A DNA stretch of 64,000 bases from JBCBSK01 sp965250105. GTDB lineage: Bacteria; Pseudomonadota; Alphaproteobacteria; Rhizobiales; Tepidamorphaceae. Both the position numbers and the translations under genes were made by a program. The stretch is from assembly GCA_965250105.1 (NCBI GenBank), contig OZ252290.1, forward strand, positions 434,001 through 498,000, read 5' to 3'. This document shows positions 49,025 through 58,365 of the stretch, piece after piece (the first letter of the stretch is position 1; every line of letters starts with the position of its first letter). The notes beneath the pieces were generated by a model. It had not been told where the DNA came from and ran no database searches. It saw only the letters and a program-made list of their open reading frames with translations.

Positions 49025-49122
49025 GCCCGCGGCGGGGGCCGCGGACGGGGGTTGAGAGACCAGCTCGAAGCGCGTACAGGACCGCCCTCGCGGACCTGAT
49101 CATCATCTCAGAGATAGTTCAC

Positions 49123-49968
49123 ATGAAGCTTGTGCGGTATGGAATCCGCGGGCTGGAACGGCCCGGCCTCGTCACGCCCGACGGCACCGTGCGCGATCTG
49201 TCGCGCGTCGTGCCCGACATCAGCGGGCTCACGCTGCGCCCCGAGGGGCTCGCGCGCATCGCGGCCATCGATCCCGAGGATCTGCCGCTGGCGCCGGAAG
49301 GCGCGCCGATCTCGTCCTGCGTGCCGATGCCGTCGAACTATATCGGCATCGGTCTCAACTATGCCGACCATGCCGCCGAGACCGGCGCCCAGGCGCCGAC
49401 GGAACCGGTCCTGTTCAACAAGGCGCCGACCTCGATCTCGGGCGCCTATGACGACATCGTCCTGCCGCCGGAAGCGGTCAAGGCCGACTGGGAGGCCGAA
49501 CTCGGCGTCGTCATCGGCGTCAGGGCCTATCGGGTGTCGGAAGCAGACGCGCTCGACCATGTCGCCGGCTATTGCGTGGTGACGGATGTGTCCGAACGCG
49601 GCTTCCAGTTCGAATCGACTGGGCAGCATGTGAAGGCCAAGAGCCTGCCCTCCTTTGGTCCGGCCGGCCCCTTCCTCGTCACCAAGGATGAGATCCCGGA
49701 CGTACAGGCGCTGTCGGTCTGGCTCGACCTGAACGGCGACAGGATGCAGGCCGGCAATACGCGCGACATGCTGTTTTCGGTCGCCCATCTCGTCTCCTAT
49801 ATCAGCTTCCGCATGGAGCTCGTGCCCGGCGATCTGATCGCCACGGGCACGCCCGCCGGCGTCGGCCATGGCCGGTCGCCGAAGCGCTATCTGGCGCCGG
49901 GCGACGATCTCGTCGTCGGCATCGACGGGCTCGGCGAACAGCGCCACCGGGTCGTCGCGCTCGGCTGA
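49123..49968 (+). CDS. Fumarylacetoacetate hydrolase (FAH) family protein
   Basis: 281 residues with a FAH domain: YIGIGLNYADHAAETGA (metal-binding start, about 75), LFNKAPTSISGAYDDIVLP, DWEAELGVVIG (Glu ligands) and LVPGDLIATGTPAGVGHGRSP. These fit the acylpyruvate hydrolase/2-hydroxyhepta-diene-dioate isomerase group. The product is a cytosolic Mg2+ enzyme that cleaves or isomerises acylpyruvates or related diketo acids. No aromatic ring-cleavage genes are near, so the pathway is unknown. It is 98 nt after the SDR gene. Confidence 0.9.
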   Translation: MKLVRYGIRGLERPGLVTPDGTVRDLSRVVPDISGLTLRPEGLARIAAIDPEDLPLAPEGAPISSCVPMPSNYIGIGLNYADHAAETGAQAPTEPVLFNKAPTSISGAYDDIVLPPEAVKADWEAELGVVIGVRAYRVSEADALDHVAGYCVVTDVSERGFQFESTGQHVKAKSLPSFGPAGPFLVTKDEIPDVQALSVWLDLNGDRMQAGNTRDMLFSVAHLVSYISFRMELVPGDLIATGTPAGVGHGRSPKRYLAPGDDLVVGIDGLGEQRHRVVALG

Positions 49969-50136
49969 TCGGCACAGACCGCGCCAAGCCGCGTGAACCG
50001 CTGTTCGACCGGTTCTCGCGCGGCCTGGGCCCGCGCCCGCATGCCCGACACGCTTGCGTGAACGGTCCGCTTGCCCCACATGTTTGGGATCAAACCCCTG
50101 GTTTCCAACATGTGACGAGACGATTCGAAGACCGCG

Positions 50137-51108
50137 ATGGCCGCGCGCAACCCATATGACGTGCTCGGTGTTTCAAAGGGCGCCAGCGATGCCGAGATCA
50201 AATCGGCCTATCGCAAGCTCGCCAAGAAATACCACCCCGACGCCAATCAGGACGATCCGAAGGCGCATGACCGATTCGCCGCCGCGACATCGGCCTATGA
50301 CCTGTTGTCGGACAAGGACAAGCGCGGCCAGTTCGATCGCGGCGAGATCGATGCCGAGGGCAATCCGGCCTTCCCCGACATGGGCGGGTTCGCCGGCGGC
50401 GCGCCCTTCGGCCAGCAGGCCGGCGGGGGACCGGGCGGTTACCGCTGGAGCTACAGCCGTTCAGGCCCCGGCGAGCCGGGCGGCGCCGGCATCGATCCGG
50501 AGGATATCCTGTCGCAAGTCTTCGGCATGGCCGGCGGCGCCGGCGGAATGGGCCGTGGCATGGGCCCCGACGGGCCAGGCGCGGGGCGCGGGCGCGGCGC
50601 GGGCCAGCAGAAGGCAGCCGATTACCGCGTGACCGCCAAGGTCGCGCTCGACGTCATCGCCAAGGGCGGCCATAGCCGTGTCGCCCTGCCCGACGGGCGC
50701 ATGCTCGACGTCAAGATCCCTGCCGGCACGACCGACGGCACCGAACTGCGCCTCAAGGGCCAGGGCCAGGACAATCTGTTCGGAGGGGCGCGCGGCGACG
50801 TCTATGTCACCGTGCGCCACAAGCCGCATGCCCGGTTTCGCGCCGACGACGCCGATCTTCGCATGGATCTCGACATCGGCCTCGAAGACGCGGTGCTCGG
50901 CGGCAAGGTGCGCGCCGACACGCTGAACGGCGCGGTGCAGCTGTCGGTTCCGGCCGGCTCGAACAGCGGCAAGACGCTGAAACTGCGCGGCAAGGGCCTG
51001 CCGAAGCCGTCGGGCGGGCATGGCGATCTCTATGTCCGCCTGCAGATCCAGTTGCCCGACCCGCCCGATCCCGATCTCACCGCCCTGATGCGCAAGCGGC
51101 GCGGCTGA
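50137..51108 (+). CDS. DnaJ-type co-chaperone (CbpA-like, no zinc finger)
   Basis: 323 residues. The J-domain (about 1-70) has YDVLGVSKGASDAEIKSAYRKLAKKYHPDANQ with the HPD tripeptide. A Gly-rich region (about 90-150) and a C-terminal DnaJ substrate-binding domain (about 165-310) follow, with GRMLDVKIPAGT, LKGQGQ, VTVRHKPHARFRADD and LRGKGLP. No CxxCxGxG repeats are seen, so it is of the type II/CbpA form. It activates DnaK. It is followed by fabI on the same strand, an arrangement frequent in the Hyphomicrobiales. Confidence 0.92.
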   Translation: MAARNPYDVLGVSKGASDAEIKSAYRKLAKKYHPDANQDDPKAHDRFAAATSAYDLLSDKDKRGQFDRGEIDAEGNPAFPDMGGFAGGAPFGQQAGGGPGGYRWSYSRSGPGEPGGAGIDPEDILSQVFGMAGGAGGMGRGMGPDGPGAGRGRGAGQQKAADYRVTAKVALDVIAKGGHSRVALPDGRMLDVKIPAGTTDGTELRLKGQGQDNLFGGARGDVYVTVRHKPHARFRADDADLRMDLDIGLEDAVLGGKVRADTLNGAVQLSVPAGSNSGKTLKLRGKGLPKPSGGHGDLYVRLQIQLPDPPDPDLTALMRKRRG

Positions 51109-51214
51109 GCCGGCGACCGGCTTGCATCCGCCCGCTTGAAGGCGGCAAGCGGCCATGCGATAGGGAAGCTCCTTTCGCGGCGTTCGGCCGCACGGCTTTT
51201 CGAGGATCAAGCAT

Positions 51215-52033
51215 ATGGTGACTGCGGGCGGGCTGATGACGGGCAAGCGCGGCCTGATCATGGGCGTCGCGAACAATCGGTCGATTGCCTGGGGAATAGC
51301 CAAGGCCTGCGCCGATGCGGGCGCGGAACTCGCCTTCACCTATCAGGGTGATGCGCTGAAGAAGCGGGTCGCCCCGCTCGCCGAGGAGATCGGCGGCTTC
51401 GTCGCCGGCGATTGCGACGTGACGGATGGCGCCTCGATCGATTCGGTCTTCGCGACGCTCAACGAGCGATGGGGTCGTCTGGACTTCCTCGTCCACGCCA
51501 TCGCCTTTTCCGACAAGGAGCAGCTGACCGGCCGCTACATCGAGACCACCGAGGATAATTTCGCCAAGACGATGCTGATCTCGGTCTATTCGCTGACCGC
51601 GATCGCCCAGCGCGCCGAAAAGCTGATGACCGACGGCGGCTCGATCCTGACGCTGACCTATTACGGCGCCGAGAAGGTCATGCCGCACTACAACGTCATG
51701 GGCGTCGCCAAGGCCGGGCTGGAAGCCAGCGTGCGCTATCTCGCCGCCGATCTCGGCCCGCAGGCGATCCGCGTCAACGCGATTTCGGCCGGCCCGCTGA
51801 AGACGCTTGCCGCGTCGGGCATCGGCGACTTCCGCTATATCCTCAAGTGGAACGAATACAACGCGCCGCTGCGGCGCAGCGTGTCGCTCGACGATGTCGG
51901 CGGCGCCGGCCTCTACCTGTTGTCCGACATGGGGCGCGGCGTCACCGGCGAAGTGCACCATGTCGATGCCGGCTATCACATCGTCGGCATGAAGGCGGTC
52001 GACGCGCCCGACATCGCCGGCATTCGCGAGTGA
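51215..52033 (+). CDS. fabI: Enoyl-[acyl-carrier-protein] reductase (NADH), FabI
   Basis: 272 residues. It begins LMTGKRGLIMGVANNRSIAWGIAKACADAG, the FabI cofactor motif, and contains LDFLVHAIAFSDKEQLTGRY and the catalytic Y-x6-K in YNVMGVAKAG. The substrate-loop region AASGIGDFRYILKW and the end VDAGYHIVGM are as in FabI. It catalyses the last step of each fatty-acid elongation cycle and is the target of triclosan-like inhibitors. The start chosen (51215) is 106 nt after the DnaJ-type gene. Confidence 0.95.
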   Translation: MVTAGGLMTGKRGLIMGVANNRSIAWGIAKACADAGAELAFTYQGDALKKRVAPLAEEIGGFVAGDCDVTDGASIDSVFATLNERWGRLDFLVHAIAFSDKEQLTGRYIETTEDNFAKTMLISVYSLTAIAQRAEKLMTDGGSILTLTYYGAEKVMPHYNVMGVAKAGLEASVRYLAADLGPQAIRVNAISAGPLKTLAASGIGDFRYILKWNEYNAPLRRSVSLDDVGGAGLYLLSDMGRGVTGEVHHVDAGYHIVGMKAVDAPDIAGIRE

Positions 52034-52151
52034 GCGCCGGACAGCCGTCGCGCCCTTCCCGGCGCGTGACTGCTGTCCTATCTCGGATCCGGAACGCGTC
52101 CTTCGACAACCCGTATTGCGACGCTTCCGACGATACTGACAGCGAGGCCCC

Positions 52152-53159
52152 ATGACCACGACCCATCGCTCCGTCCGCCTGGCCCGCCGGCCGACCGGCA
52201 TGCCGACCGCCGACGATTTCACCATCACCGACGCCCCCCTGCCCGCCCTCGGCGACGGCGAGGTGCAGGTCAGGATCAGCCATGTCTCGCTCGATCCCGC
52301 CATGCGCGGCTGGATGAACGAGGGCAAATCCTATGTCCCGCCGGTCGGCATCGGCGACGTCATGCGGTCGTTCTCGGCCGGCACGGTGGAAGCGTCGAAC
52401 CATCCCGATTTCGCGCCCGGCGACGCGGTCACCGGCATCATCGGCGTGCGCGACCGGGCAGTCGTGCCGGGCGCCGACCTTCTGCAGGTCGACTATGGCC
52501 AGGCGCCGCCGGAACGCTGGATCGGCGGGCTCGGCATGCCGGGCATGACCGCCTATTTCGGCCTGTTGCGCCTCGGCCAGCCGAAGCCCGGCGAGACGGT
52601 CCTGGTGTCGGCCGCCTCCGGCGCCGTCGGCTCGCTGGTCGGCCAGATCGCCAAGCTCAAGGGCTGCCGCGCGGTCGGCATCGCCGGCGGGCCGGACAAA
52701 TGCCGGCATGTGGTCGAGACGCTCGGCTTCGATGCGTGCGTCGACTACAAGGCCGATGATTTCCGCGCCAGGCTGAAGGACGCGACGCCGGATGGCGTCG
52801 ACATCTATTTCGAAAATGTCGGCGGCGAGATCTTCGATGCCGCCCTGTCGCGCATGAATCTGTGGGGCCGCATCCCCGTTTGCGGCATGATCTCGCAATA
52901 CACCGCGACCACCCAGCCACCGCCGTTCCCGAATTTCCGCTCGGTCCTCGTCAACCGGCTGACGATCCGCGGCTTCATCATTTTCGACTTCGCCGAGGAC
53001 TATGCCGAAGCGGTCTCGGCGCTCGGCCAGTGGCATGCCGACGACAAGCTCGTCATGACCGAGGACGTGCGCGACGGCGGGCTCGATGCCTTCCCCGACG
53101 TGCTGAAGCTCCTGTTCACCGGCGGCAATCTCGGCAAGCTGGTCCTCAAGGTCGGCTGA
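52152..53159 (+). CDS. NADP-dependent medium-chain reductase (CurA/PTGR type)
   Basis: 335 residues of the zinc-independent MDR group: SLDPAMRGWMN (about 48), GGLGMPGMTAYFGLL (about 124) and the nucleotide motif VSAASGAVGSLVGQIAKLKG (about 148). YFENVGGEIFDAAL and GMISQYTAT follow. These are the landmarks of leukotriene-B4 12-hydroxydehydrogenase/prostaglandin reductase and CurA-like 2-alkenal reductases. It has no zinc ligands. It probably reduces alpha,beta-unsaturated carbonyls, for example products of lipid peroxidation. It starts 118 nt after fabI and is part of the same-strand run. Confidence 0.9.
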   Translation: MTTTHRSVRLARRPTGMPTADDFTITDAPLPALGDGEVQVRISHVSLDPAMRGWMNEGKSYVPPVGIGDVMRSFSAGTVEASNHPDFAPGDAVTGIIGVRDRAVVPGADLLQVDYGQAPPERWIGGLGMPGMTAYFGLLRLGQPKPGETVLVSAASGAVGSLVGQIAKLKGCRAVGIAGGPDKCRHVVETLGFDACVDYKADDFRARLKDATPDGVDIYFENVGGEIFDAALSRMNLWGRIPVCGMISQYTATTQPPPFPNFRSVLVNRLTIRGFIIFDFAEDYAEAVSALGQWHADDKLVMTEDVRDGGLDAFPDVLKLLFTGGNLGKLVLKVG

Positions 53160-53179
53160 GCCACGCGGGAGACCCTGCG

Positions 53180-53800
53180 ATGCTGCGATCCGGCGTGCGT
53201 CTCGTCCTGATCCGCCATGGCGAGACCGACTGGAACGCGGTCGCCCGGCTGCAGGGGCTTCAGGACATTCCGCTCAATGAGAAGGGCCGAACCCAGGCGC
53301 GCGGCAATGGCGGTGCCTTGCCCGGGCTGTGCGACGCGATCGGGCGGCGGCTCGAGGAGATGGACTATGTGGCGAGCCCGCTGTCGCGCGCCCGCGAGAC
53401 GATGGAACTCGTGCGCCTCGAAGCCGGCCTGGCGCGCGACGGCTACCGGATCGACCCGAAACTCGCCGAACTGACCTTCGGCGACTGGGAGGGTCTGACG
53501 CTGAAGGAATTGAAGATCTCCGATCCCGACGGCCATGCCGGACGCAAGGCGGACCGCTGGGGCCATGTGCCGCCGAACGGCGAGAGCTACGAGATGCTGT
53601 CGGCGCGCATCGCCGACTGGCTGCCGGGCGTCGACCGCGACACGGTCGCGGTGTCCCATGGCGGTGTCCTGCGCGTCCTGTTCGGGCTGATCTGCGGCAC
53701 GCCGCCCGACGAGGTTCCGCTGCTGCCGACGCCGCAGGACCGTTTCGTCGTTTTCGACGGCAAAACCGCGCGCTGGGTCGGCGGCGTAGACAACCCATGA
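53180..53800 (+). CDS. Histidine phosphatase (phosphoglycerate mutase-like, GpmB type)
   Basis: 206 residues. The RHG motif LVLIRHGETDWNAVARLQG (about 8-26) and LSRARETMELV and the second His in VSHGGVLRVLF define the family; the Glu of FGDWEGLTLKEL is the probable acid. Because the long loops of dPGM are missing, a broad-specificity phosphatase is more likely than a glycolytic mutase. The stop overlaps the ATG of the next gene (ATGA, 53797-53800). Confidence 0.88.
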   Translation: MLRSGVRLVLIRHGETDWNAVARLQGLQDIPLNEKGRTQARGNGGALPGLCDAIGRRLEEMDYVASPLSRARETMELVRLEAGLARDGYRIDPKLAELTFGDWEGLTLKELKISDPDGHAGRKADRWGHVPPNGESYEMLSARIADWLPGVDRDTVAVSHGGVLRVLFGLICGTPPDEVPLLPTPQDRFVVFDGKTARWVGGVDNP

Positions 53801-54198
53801 CGGTCTTCCTCATCGCCTATGCGGCGACGCTCACGGTCTTCCTGATGGTCGATGCCATCTGGCTCGGCCGGGTGGCGCGCGATTTCTATGCCCGCGAACT
53901 CGGCGGCCTGATGCGCGCCCGGCCCAACCTCCTGATCGCCGCTTTGTTCTACGCGGTCTATGTCTCGGGCATCGTGCTGCTCGCCGTGCTGCCGGCGCTC
54001 GCGGTACAAAGCGGGACCATAGCACTCGGACACGGCCTGGTTCTCGGGCTTTGCGCCTATGGCGCCTACAACATCACCAATATGGCGACGCTGAAGGACT
54101 GGCCGATGCGGATGAGCATCGTCGACCTCGCCTGGGGCACGGCGCTGACCGGCATCGCGGCGACGGGCGGCTTTTTCCTGACCCGCCTTTTCCTGTGA
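53797..54198 (+). CDS. DUF2177 membrane protein
   Basis: 133 residues with four hydrophobic helices (about 2-22, 43-67, 73-90 and 105-130). The DUF2177 signature is visible: LTVFLMVDAIWLG at the start, LGLCAYGAYNITNMATLKDWP in the third helix loop, and VDLAWGTAL near the end. The function of DUF2177 is unknown. It is coupled by overlap to the histidine phosphatase. Confidence 0.88.
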   Translation: MTVFLIAYAATLTVFLMVDAIWLGRVARDFYARELGGLMRARPNLLIAALFYAVYVSGIVLLAVLPALAVQSGTIALGHGLVLGLCAYGAYNITNMATLKDWPMRMSIVDLAWGTALTGIAATGGFFLTRLFL

Positions 54199-54292
54199 GG
54201 CGGGATGTTTGACCGGCCCTCGCGCGCGCCCTACAAGGCTCGCACGTCACCCTCCACCCGCTCCACCGCCAGACAGCGCTCAAGCCGCCGCC

Positions 54293-55402
54293 ATGTCGCA
54301 TAACAGTTTCGGCCATCTGTTCCGCTTCACCACCTTCGGCGAGAGCCACGGCCCCGCCATCGGCGCGGTGGTCGACGGCTGCCCGCCGGGCATCGCGCTG
54401 ACCGAAGCCGACATCCAGCCCTTTCTCGATCGCAGGCGGCCCGGCCAGTCGCGCTACACCACCCAGCGCCGCGAGGCCGATCAGGTGCGCATCCTGTCCG
54501 GCGTGATGGCCGATGCCGATGGCACCCAGCGCACCACCGGCACGCCGATCGCGCTGCAGATCGACAACACCGATCAGCGCTCGAAGGACTATTCCGAGAT
54601 CGCCCGCACCTACCGCCCCGGCCATGCCGACCGCACCTATGACCTGAAATACGGCATCCGCGACTATCGCGGCGGCGGCCGCTCCTCGGCGCGCGAGACG
54701 GCGGCGCGCGTGGCGGCCGGTGCCGTGGCGCGGCGCGTCCTCGACCGGATGACGATCCGTGGCGCGCTGGTTCGGATGGGGCCGCACGGGATCGACCGCG
54801 ACAACTGGGACTGGAGCGCCGTCGAGGCCAATCCCTTCTTCTGTCCCGACCCCGAAGCCGCCGAGCTTTGGGCCGATTATCTCGACGGCGTGCGCAAGGC
54901 GGGATCGTCGGTCGGCGCGGTCATCGAGATCGTCGCCGACAATGTGCCGGCGGGCCTGGGCGCGCCGGTCTATGGCAAGCTCGATCAGGACCTCGCCGCC
55001 GCGATGATGTCGATCAACGCCGTCAAGGGCGTCGAGATCGGCGACGGCTTCGGCGCGGCCGAGTTGACCGGCGAGGCCAACGCCGATGAAATGCGCGTCG
55101 GCCCCGATGGCGAGACGGTGTTTCTGTCCAATCATGCCGGCGGCATCGTAGGCGGCATTTCGACCGGACAGCCGGTCGTCGCCCGCTTCGCTGTCAAGCC
55201 GACCTCGTCGATCCTGACGCCGCGCCGCACGGTGACGGCGGATGGCGCAGAGGCCGATATCGTGACCAAGGGTCGGCATGACCCTTGCGTCGGCATTCGC
55301 GCGGTGCCGGTCGGCGAAGCGATGATGGCGCTGGTTCTCGCCGATCACTATCTCAGGGACCGCGGCCAGACCGGCCGCGACCGGTTTGGAAATCTCACAT
55401 GA
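54293..55402 (+). CDS. aroC: Chorismate synthase
   Basis: 369 residues, the usual length. All signature stretches are present: MSHNSFGHLFRFTTFGESHG at the start, DRRRPGQSRYTTQRREADQV, RSSARETAARVAAGAVA (signature 2) and SNHAGGIVGGISTGQP. The C-terminal end GRHDPCVGIRAVPVGEAM is also as in the family. It forms chorismate from EPSP with reduced FMN, the last common step to aromatic amino acids. Its stop overlaps the ATG of ribB, which is notable because chorismate synthase uses flavin. Confidence 0.97.
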   Translation: MSHNSFGHLFRFTTFGESHGPAIGAVVDGCPPGIALTEADIQPFLDRRRPGQSRYTTQRREADQVRILSGVMADADGTQRTTGTPIALQIDNTDQRSKDYSEIARTYRPGHADRTYDLKYGIRDYRGGGRSSARETAARVAAGAVARRVLDRMTIRGALVRMGPHGIDRDNWDWSAVEANPFFCPDPEAAELWADYLDGVRKAGSSVGAVIEIVADNVPAGLGAPVYGKLDQDLAAAMMSINAVKGVEIGDGFGAAELTGEANADEMRVGPDGETVFLSNHAGGIVGGISTGQPVVARFAVKPTSSILTPRRTVTADGAEADIVTKGRHDPCVGIRAVPVGEAMMALVLADHYLRDRGQTGRDRFGNLT

Positions 55403-56520
55403 CCCGCTTCGACCCCATCGACAAGGCGATCCGCGCGCTCAAGGCCGGCGAGATGATCATCGTCATGGACGATGACGACCGCGAGAACGAGGGCGACCTC
55501 ATCATGGCCGCCTCCCTCGCCAAACCCGAACAGCTCGCCTTCATGGTGCGCCATACGAGCGGGATCGTCTGCACGCCGATGCCGCGCGAGGATGCCCAGA
55601 GGCTGCATCTCGACCCGATGGTCGCCGCCAATGACGCCCCGCTCGGTACCGCCTTCACCGTGTCGGTTGACTATCGCCACGGCGTGACGACCGGCATCTC
55701 GGCCGAGGAACGCACCACCACCGTGCGCGCGCTCGCCAACCCGAACGCGGGACCCGGCGATTTCGTCCGTCCCGGCCATATCTTTCCGCTGATCGCGCGC
55801 GACGGCGGCGTCCTGATGCGGTCGGGCCATACCGAGGCGGCGGTCGATTTCTGCCGCCTCGCCGACCTGCCGCCGATCGGCGTGATCTGCGAACTCGTCA
55901 ATGACGACGGCACGGTCAAGCGCGGGCCCGAGGTCTCGGCCTTCGCCACCGAACATGGGCTGACGCTCGTCTCCATCGCCGATCTGATCGCCTGGCGCCA
56001 GGCGCGCGAAAGACTGGTCGAGCGCGTCGCGCGCTTTCCGATCACCCTCGAAATCGGCCCCGCACAGGGCTATGCCTACACCACCCCGTTCGATGCCATC
56101 GAGCATCTCGCCATTGTCTATGGCGACATCGGGGATGGGAAAAATGTCCTGACCCGGCTACATCGCGGCAATGCGGTCGATGATGTGTTCGGCCCGCGAA
56201 CGGCGATCAACGCCTCGCTCGATCGGTTCAAGGAGGCCGGGCGTGGCGTCTTTGTCTTCCTGCGCGACGGTTCGGCCGGCGTGCCGGCGCTGCCGCTCTA
56301 CAGCGATCCCGATAGCGTGCCGGAAGGTCCGATCACCGGCGAGGAGACCCAGAGCGCCCAGGCGCGCCGCGAACAATGGCGCGAGATCGGCGTCGGCGCG
56401 CAGATCCTGCGCGATCTCGATGTGTCGTCGATCCGGCTGCTCGCCTCGCGCCTGCGCAACTATGTCGGGCTTACAGGTTTCGGCATCGAGATCGTCGAAA
56501 CCGACATCATCGACGGCTGA
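55399..56520 (+). CDS. ribB: 3,4-dihydroxy-2-butanone-4-phosphate synthase (RibB) with degenerate GTP cyclohydrolase II half
   Basis: 373 residues. The N-terminal 205 residues are a complete RibB domain: VMDDDDRENEGDLIMAA (metal-binding acidic loop), RHTSGIVCTPM, VDYRHGVTTGISAEERTTT and RSGHTEAAVDFCRLA. The C-terminal part has the GTP cyclohydrolase II fold, but the zinc Cys motif (SEC...GSxRCDCG) is absent: the region reads LHRGNAVDDVFGPRTAINAS. It should therefore make the butanone precursor of riboflavin but not open GTP. It overlaps aroC by 4 nt. Another ribA is expected elsewhere in the genome. Confidence 0.93.
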   Translation: MTRFDPIDKAIRALKAGEMIIVMDDDDRENEGDLIMAASLAKPEQLAFMVRHTSGIVCTPMPREDAQRLHLDPMVAANDAPLGTAFTVSVDYRHGVTTGISAEERTTTVRALANPNAGPGDFVRPGHIFPLIARDGGVLMRSGHTEAAVDFCRLADLPPIGVICELVNDDGTVKRGPEVSAFATEHGLTLVSIADLIAWRQARERLVERVARFPITLEIGPAQGYAYTTPFDAIEHLAIVYGDIGDGKNVLTRLHRGNAVDDVFGPRTAINASLDRFKEAGRGVFVFLRDGSAGVPALPLYSDPDSVPEGPITGEETQSAQARREQWREIGVGAQILRDLDVSSIRLLASRLRNYVGLTGFGIEIVETDIIDG

Positions 56521-56559
56521 CGGCCGGACGTCGCCGCGTCACGTTCCGGCGAGAGCGGC

Positions 56560-56883
56560 CTATCCGTCGCCGTCGACCTTCTGGCCCATGCTGGCGGCCA
56601 TGATGTCGGCGGCCGGTTTGGAGCGGCGCGGCCGGGTGCGCTTGAGAACGGCGCCGAAGCGATCGCCGGCGCGGTCCTCGATGAAGGTGACGCCATGATC
56701 AAGGCGCGACGACCGGCGCCGCGCGAGCCGCACGATGCTGGCCACCCGGCGGCTCGAATAGATCAGGATGATCATCCCGCTAGCGATGAGGAAGACCCCG
56801 GTCGGCATCGGCAAGGGCAGCGTGATCAGGCCGGCGATGACCGCCAGGACCCCGAGCGGGCGCAGCAGGAACAATCCGATCAT
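56560..56883 (-). CDS. Small PGPGW-like membrane protein
   Basis: 107 residues. Two hydrophobic helices (about 2-22 and 26-46) are joined by LPLPMPTG, followed by SGMIILIYSSRRVASIVR and a basic, disordered tail. The Pro-Gly turn between helices resembles the PGPGW putative transmembrane family. Function is unknown. It is convergent with ribB (39 nt between stops). Confidence 0.65.
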   Translation of the reverse strand: MIGLFLLRPLGVLAVIAGLITLPLPMPTGVFLIASGMIILIYSSRRVASIVRLARRRSSRLDHGVTFIEDRAGDRFGAVLKRTRPRRSKPAADIMAASMGQKVDGDG

Positions 56884-57193
56884 CCGTGCCTTCCCTTCAC
56901 CAGCGCCTTCCCTTCCACATATGCCGCGCCCGGATCATCCGATCCCGCCGACGTGCGCACCGGCCACAATCCACCCTAGGACGTCGCGCGGCAGGCGCGC
57001 GCAACCTAGTCTTGCCGCCCAAACAGGCTGTCCCGCCAACGGCTTACGACCTGTCGTCCAGACATCAGGATCTGGATCAGATATGTGACAGGCACATGAC
57101 GAAACCATGTCAGCGATCAGTGTGACGGAAAAAGGGTGAAAGATCACCTGAAAATCCCGTCAGCCTTTTGGCGATCTCCGGCGATGGCCGCGC
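56884..57193. other. 310-nt gap without a gene
   Basis: Between the small membrane protein gene and the methyltransferase gene. It contains a weak stem-loop, GGTGA (57135-57139) with TCACC (57144-57148), and several TGTGAC/TGTCA-like words around 57084-57123. No gene is convincing. A plus-strand reading of the words did not give a promoter. Confidence 0.4.
57128..57150 (-). terminator. Weak stem-loop after the methyltransferase gene
   Basis: On the minus strand GGTGA-TCTT-TCACC is followed by C and five T. It lies about 45 nt after the stop of the methyltransferase gene. The stem is only 5 bp, so this is a low-confidence intrinsic terminator. Confidence 0.35.
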
Positions 57194-58258
57194 TCAGACA
57201 CGCTGATAGGCCGAGATCTTCGACAGGAAAGCGACGTCCGACGAGACGGGCCTGAAGCCTGCCTCGCCAAACAGAGCGTCGAGGTCCTCGCGCGTGTAGC
57301 TCTCGTAATAGGGTTCGTGAAAGCCGATCGGGAAGGCTTCCAGGAGCCCGTCGAAATCCGCGACATCGCCGCGCTGCACCGATTCCATGAAGACGAGCAG
57401 CCCGCCCGGTTTCAGAACACGGGCGAATTCGGCCGCCACGATCCGCCGCACCTTGGGCGGCAGCTCATGGAACATGAAGATCGTCGTGACGATATCGGCG
57501 CGGCCATCGGCGAAGGGCAGATGCTCGCCATTGGCCACCACGAGGCGGATGTTCGACCGCCGCCGGGTATGCCGGCGCGCCTCGGCGATATAGGCCTCGG
57601 ACAGGTCGACGCCGGTGACCGGCATCAGCGGATAGGCCTGCTTGACCTGATCGAGAAACCGGCCCGTGCCGCAGGCGACGTCGATCAGCGCGACCTCGCG
57701 CTGGTCACGGCCGCGCAAGGCGCGGGCGATCGGCACCAGCGCCTGGCGGCGCATCGCATCGGCGGTGCCCTTGAACAGCACCTCGACCTGAAGGTCGTAG
57801 ATCCGCGCCGAGCGGTCCGACAGATAGCCGTCGGTCTGATAATGGAAATTCTGCAGATAGTAGCGCGGCAGGCGCGCGCGGTTTTCCGGCGTGAACACCT
57901 CCTGATGCGCGCCGTCCATGCGGCGGCGGTGGATCGCCGGCAGGTCGGCGAAGAAGGCCCGGCTGCGCGCCAGGAGATCGGGCAGCGCGACGCGCTCTTC
58001 GGGCATTGGATAGAAGCCGCGCTCGACATTGGCGAGATCGGCCTGGAACAGCGCCGCGATCTCGCCGAACAGGCGGCGCTGGTCGGGTACCGGCGCGGTC
58101 GGCCGGAAGCGCGATATCGGCGCCGGCCCCGTCTCTTCCTCGGCTCGGCGGCGCAATCGCGTCATGGCCGCGTCATGGCCGAGGAACCAGGCCATGCGGC
58201 CGACCTGGCCAGCGCCATAGCGCATCCGTCCGGCAAATCGTTCCAGTGCCGTCGCCAT
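57194..58258 (-). CDS. Methyltransferase-domain protein with long N-terminal region
   Basis: 354 residues from ATG 58258. The first 170 residues have no motif I recognise apart from a QNFHYQTDGYLSDRSARIYDLQVE stretch near the middle. The C-terminal half is a class I methyltransferase: LIDVACGTGRFLDQVKQAYP (motif I), VTGVDLSEAYIAEARRHT (motif II), ADIVTTIFMFHELPPKVRRI (motif IV) and VLKPGGLLVFMESVQRGD. The QTDGYLS pattern recurs in cyanobacterial and alphaproteobacterial proteins annotated simply as methyltransferase. It reads toward the small membrane protein gene and follows TlyA on the same strand. Confidence 0.8.
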   Translation of the reverse strand: MATALERFAGRMRYGAGQVGRMAWFLGHDAAMTRLRRRAEEETGPAPISRFRPTAPVPDQRRLFGEIAALFQADLANVERGFYPMPEERVALPDLLARSRAFFADLPAIHRRRMDGAHQEVFTPENRARLPRYYLQNFHYQTDGYLSDRSARIYDLQVEVLFKGTADAMRRQALVPIARALRGRDQREVALIDVACGTGRFLDQVKQAYPLMPVTGVDLSEAYIAEARRHTRRRSNIRLVVANGEHLPFADGRADIVTTIFMFHELPPKVRRIVAAEFARVLKPGGLLVFMESVQRGDVADFDGLLEAFPIGFHEPYYESYTREDLDALFGEAGFRPVSSDVAFLSKISAYQRV

Positions 58259-58365
58259 GCCGTTTCCATCCTCCGTTGCGGCGGGTGATCGGGAATAACC
58301 CAGGATAGCGGCCAGGATCGGGCGATGGAACCGGACGAGATGTCGCCCGTCACGATCAGGCCCGA

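Noticed and set aside
57085..57102. Pho-box-like words (TCGTCAT-GTGC-CTGTCAC on the minus strand) upstream of the small membrane protein gene
   Set aside because: The first half-site has two mismatches and the position 11 nt downstream reads AGATCC, not a -10. The nearest start is about 200 nt away. Unlike the plcP site, nothing else supports it.
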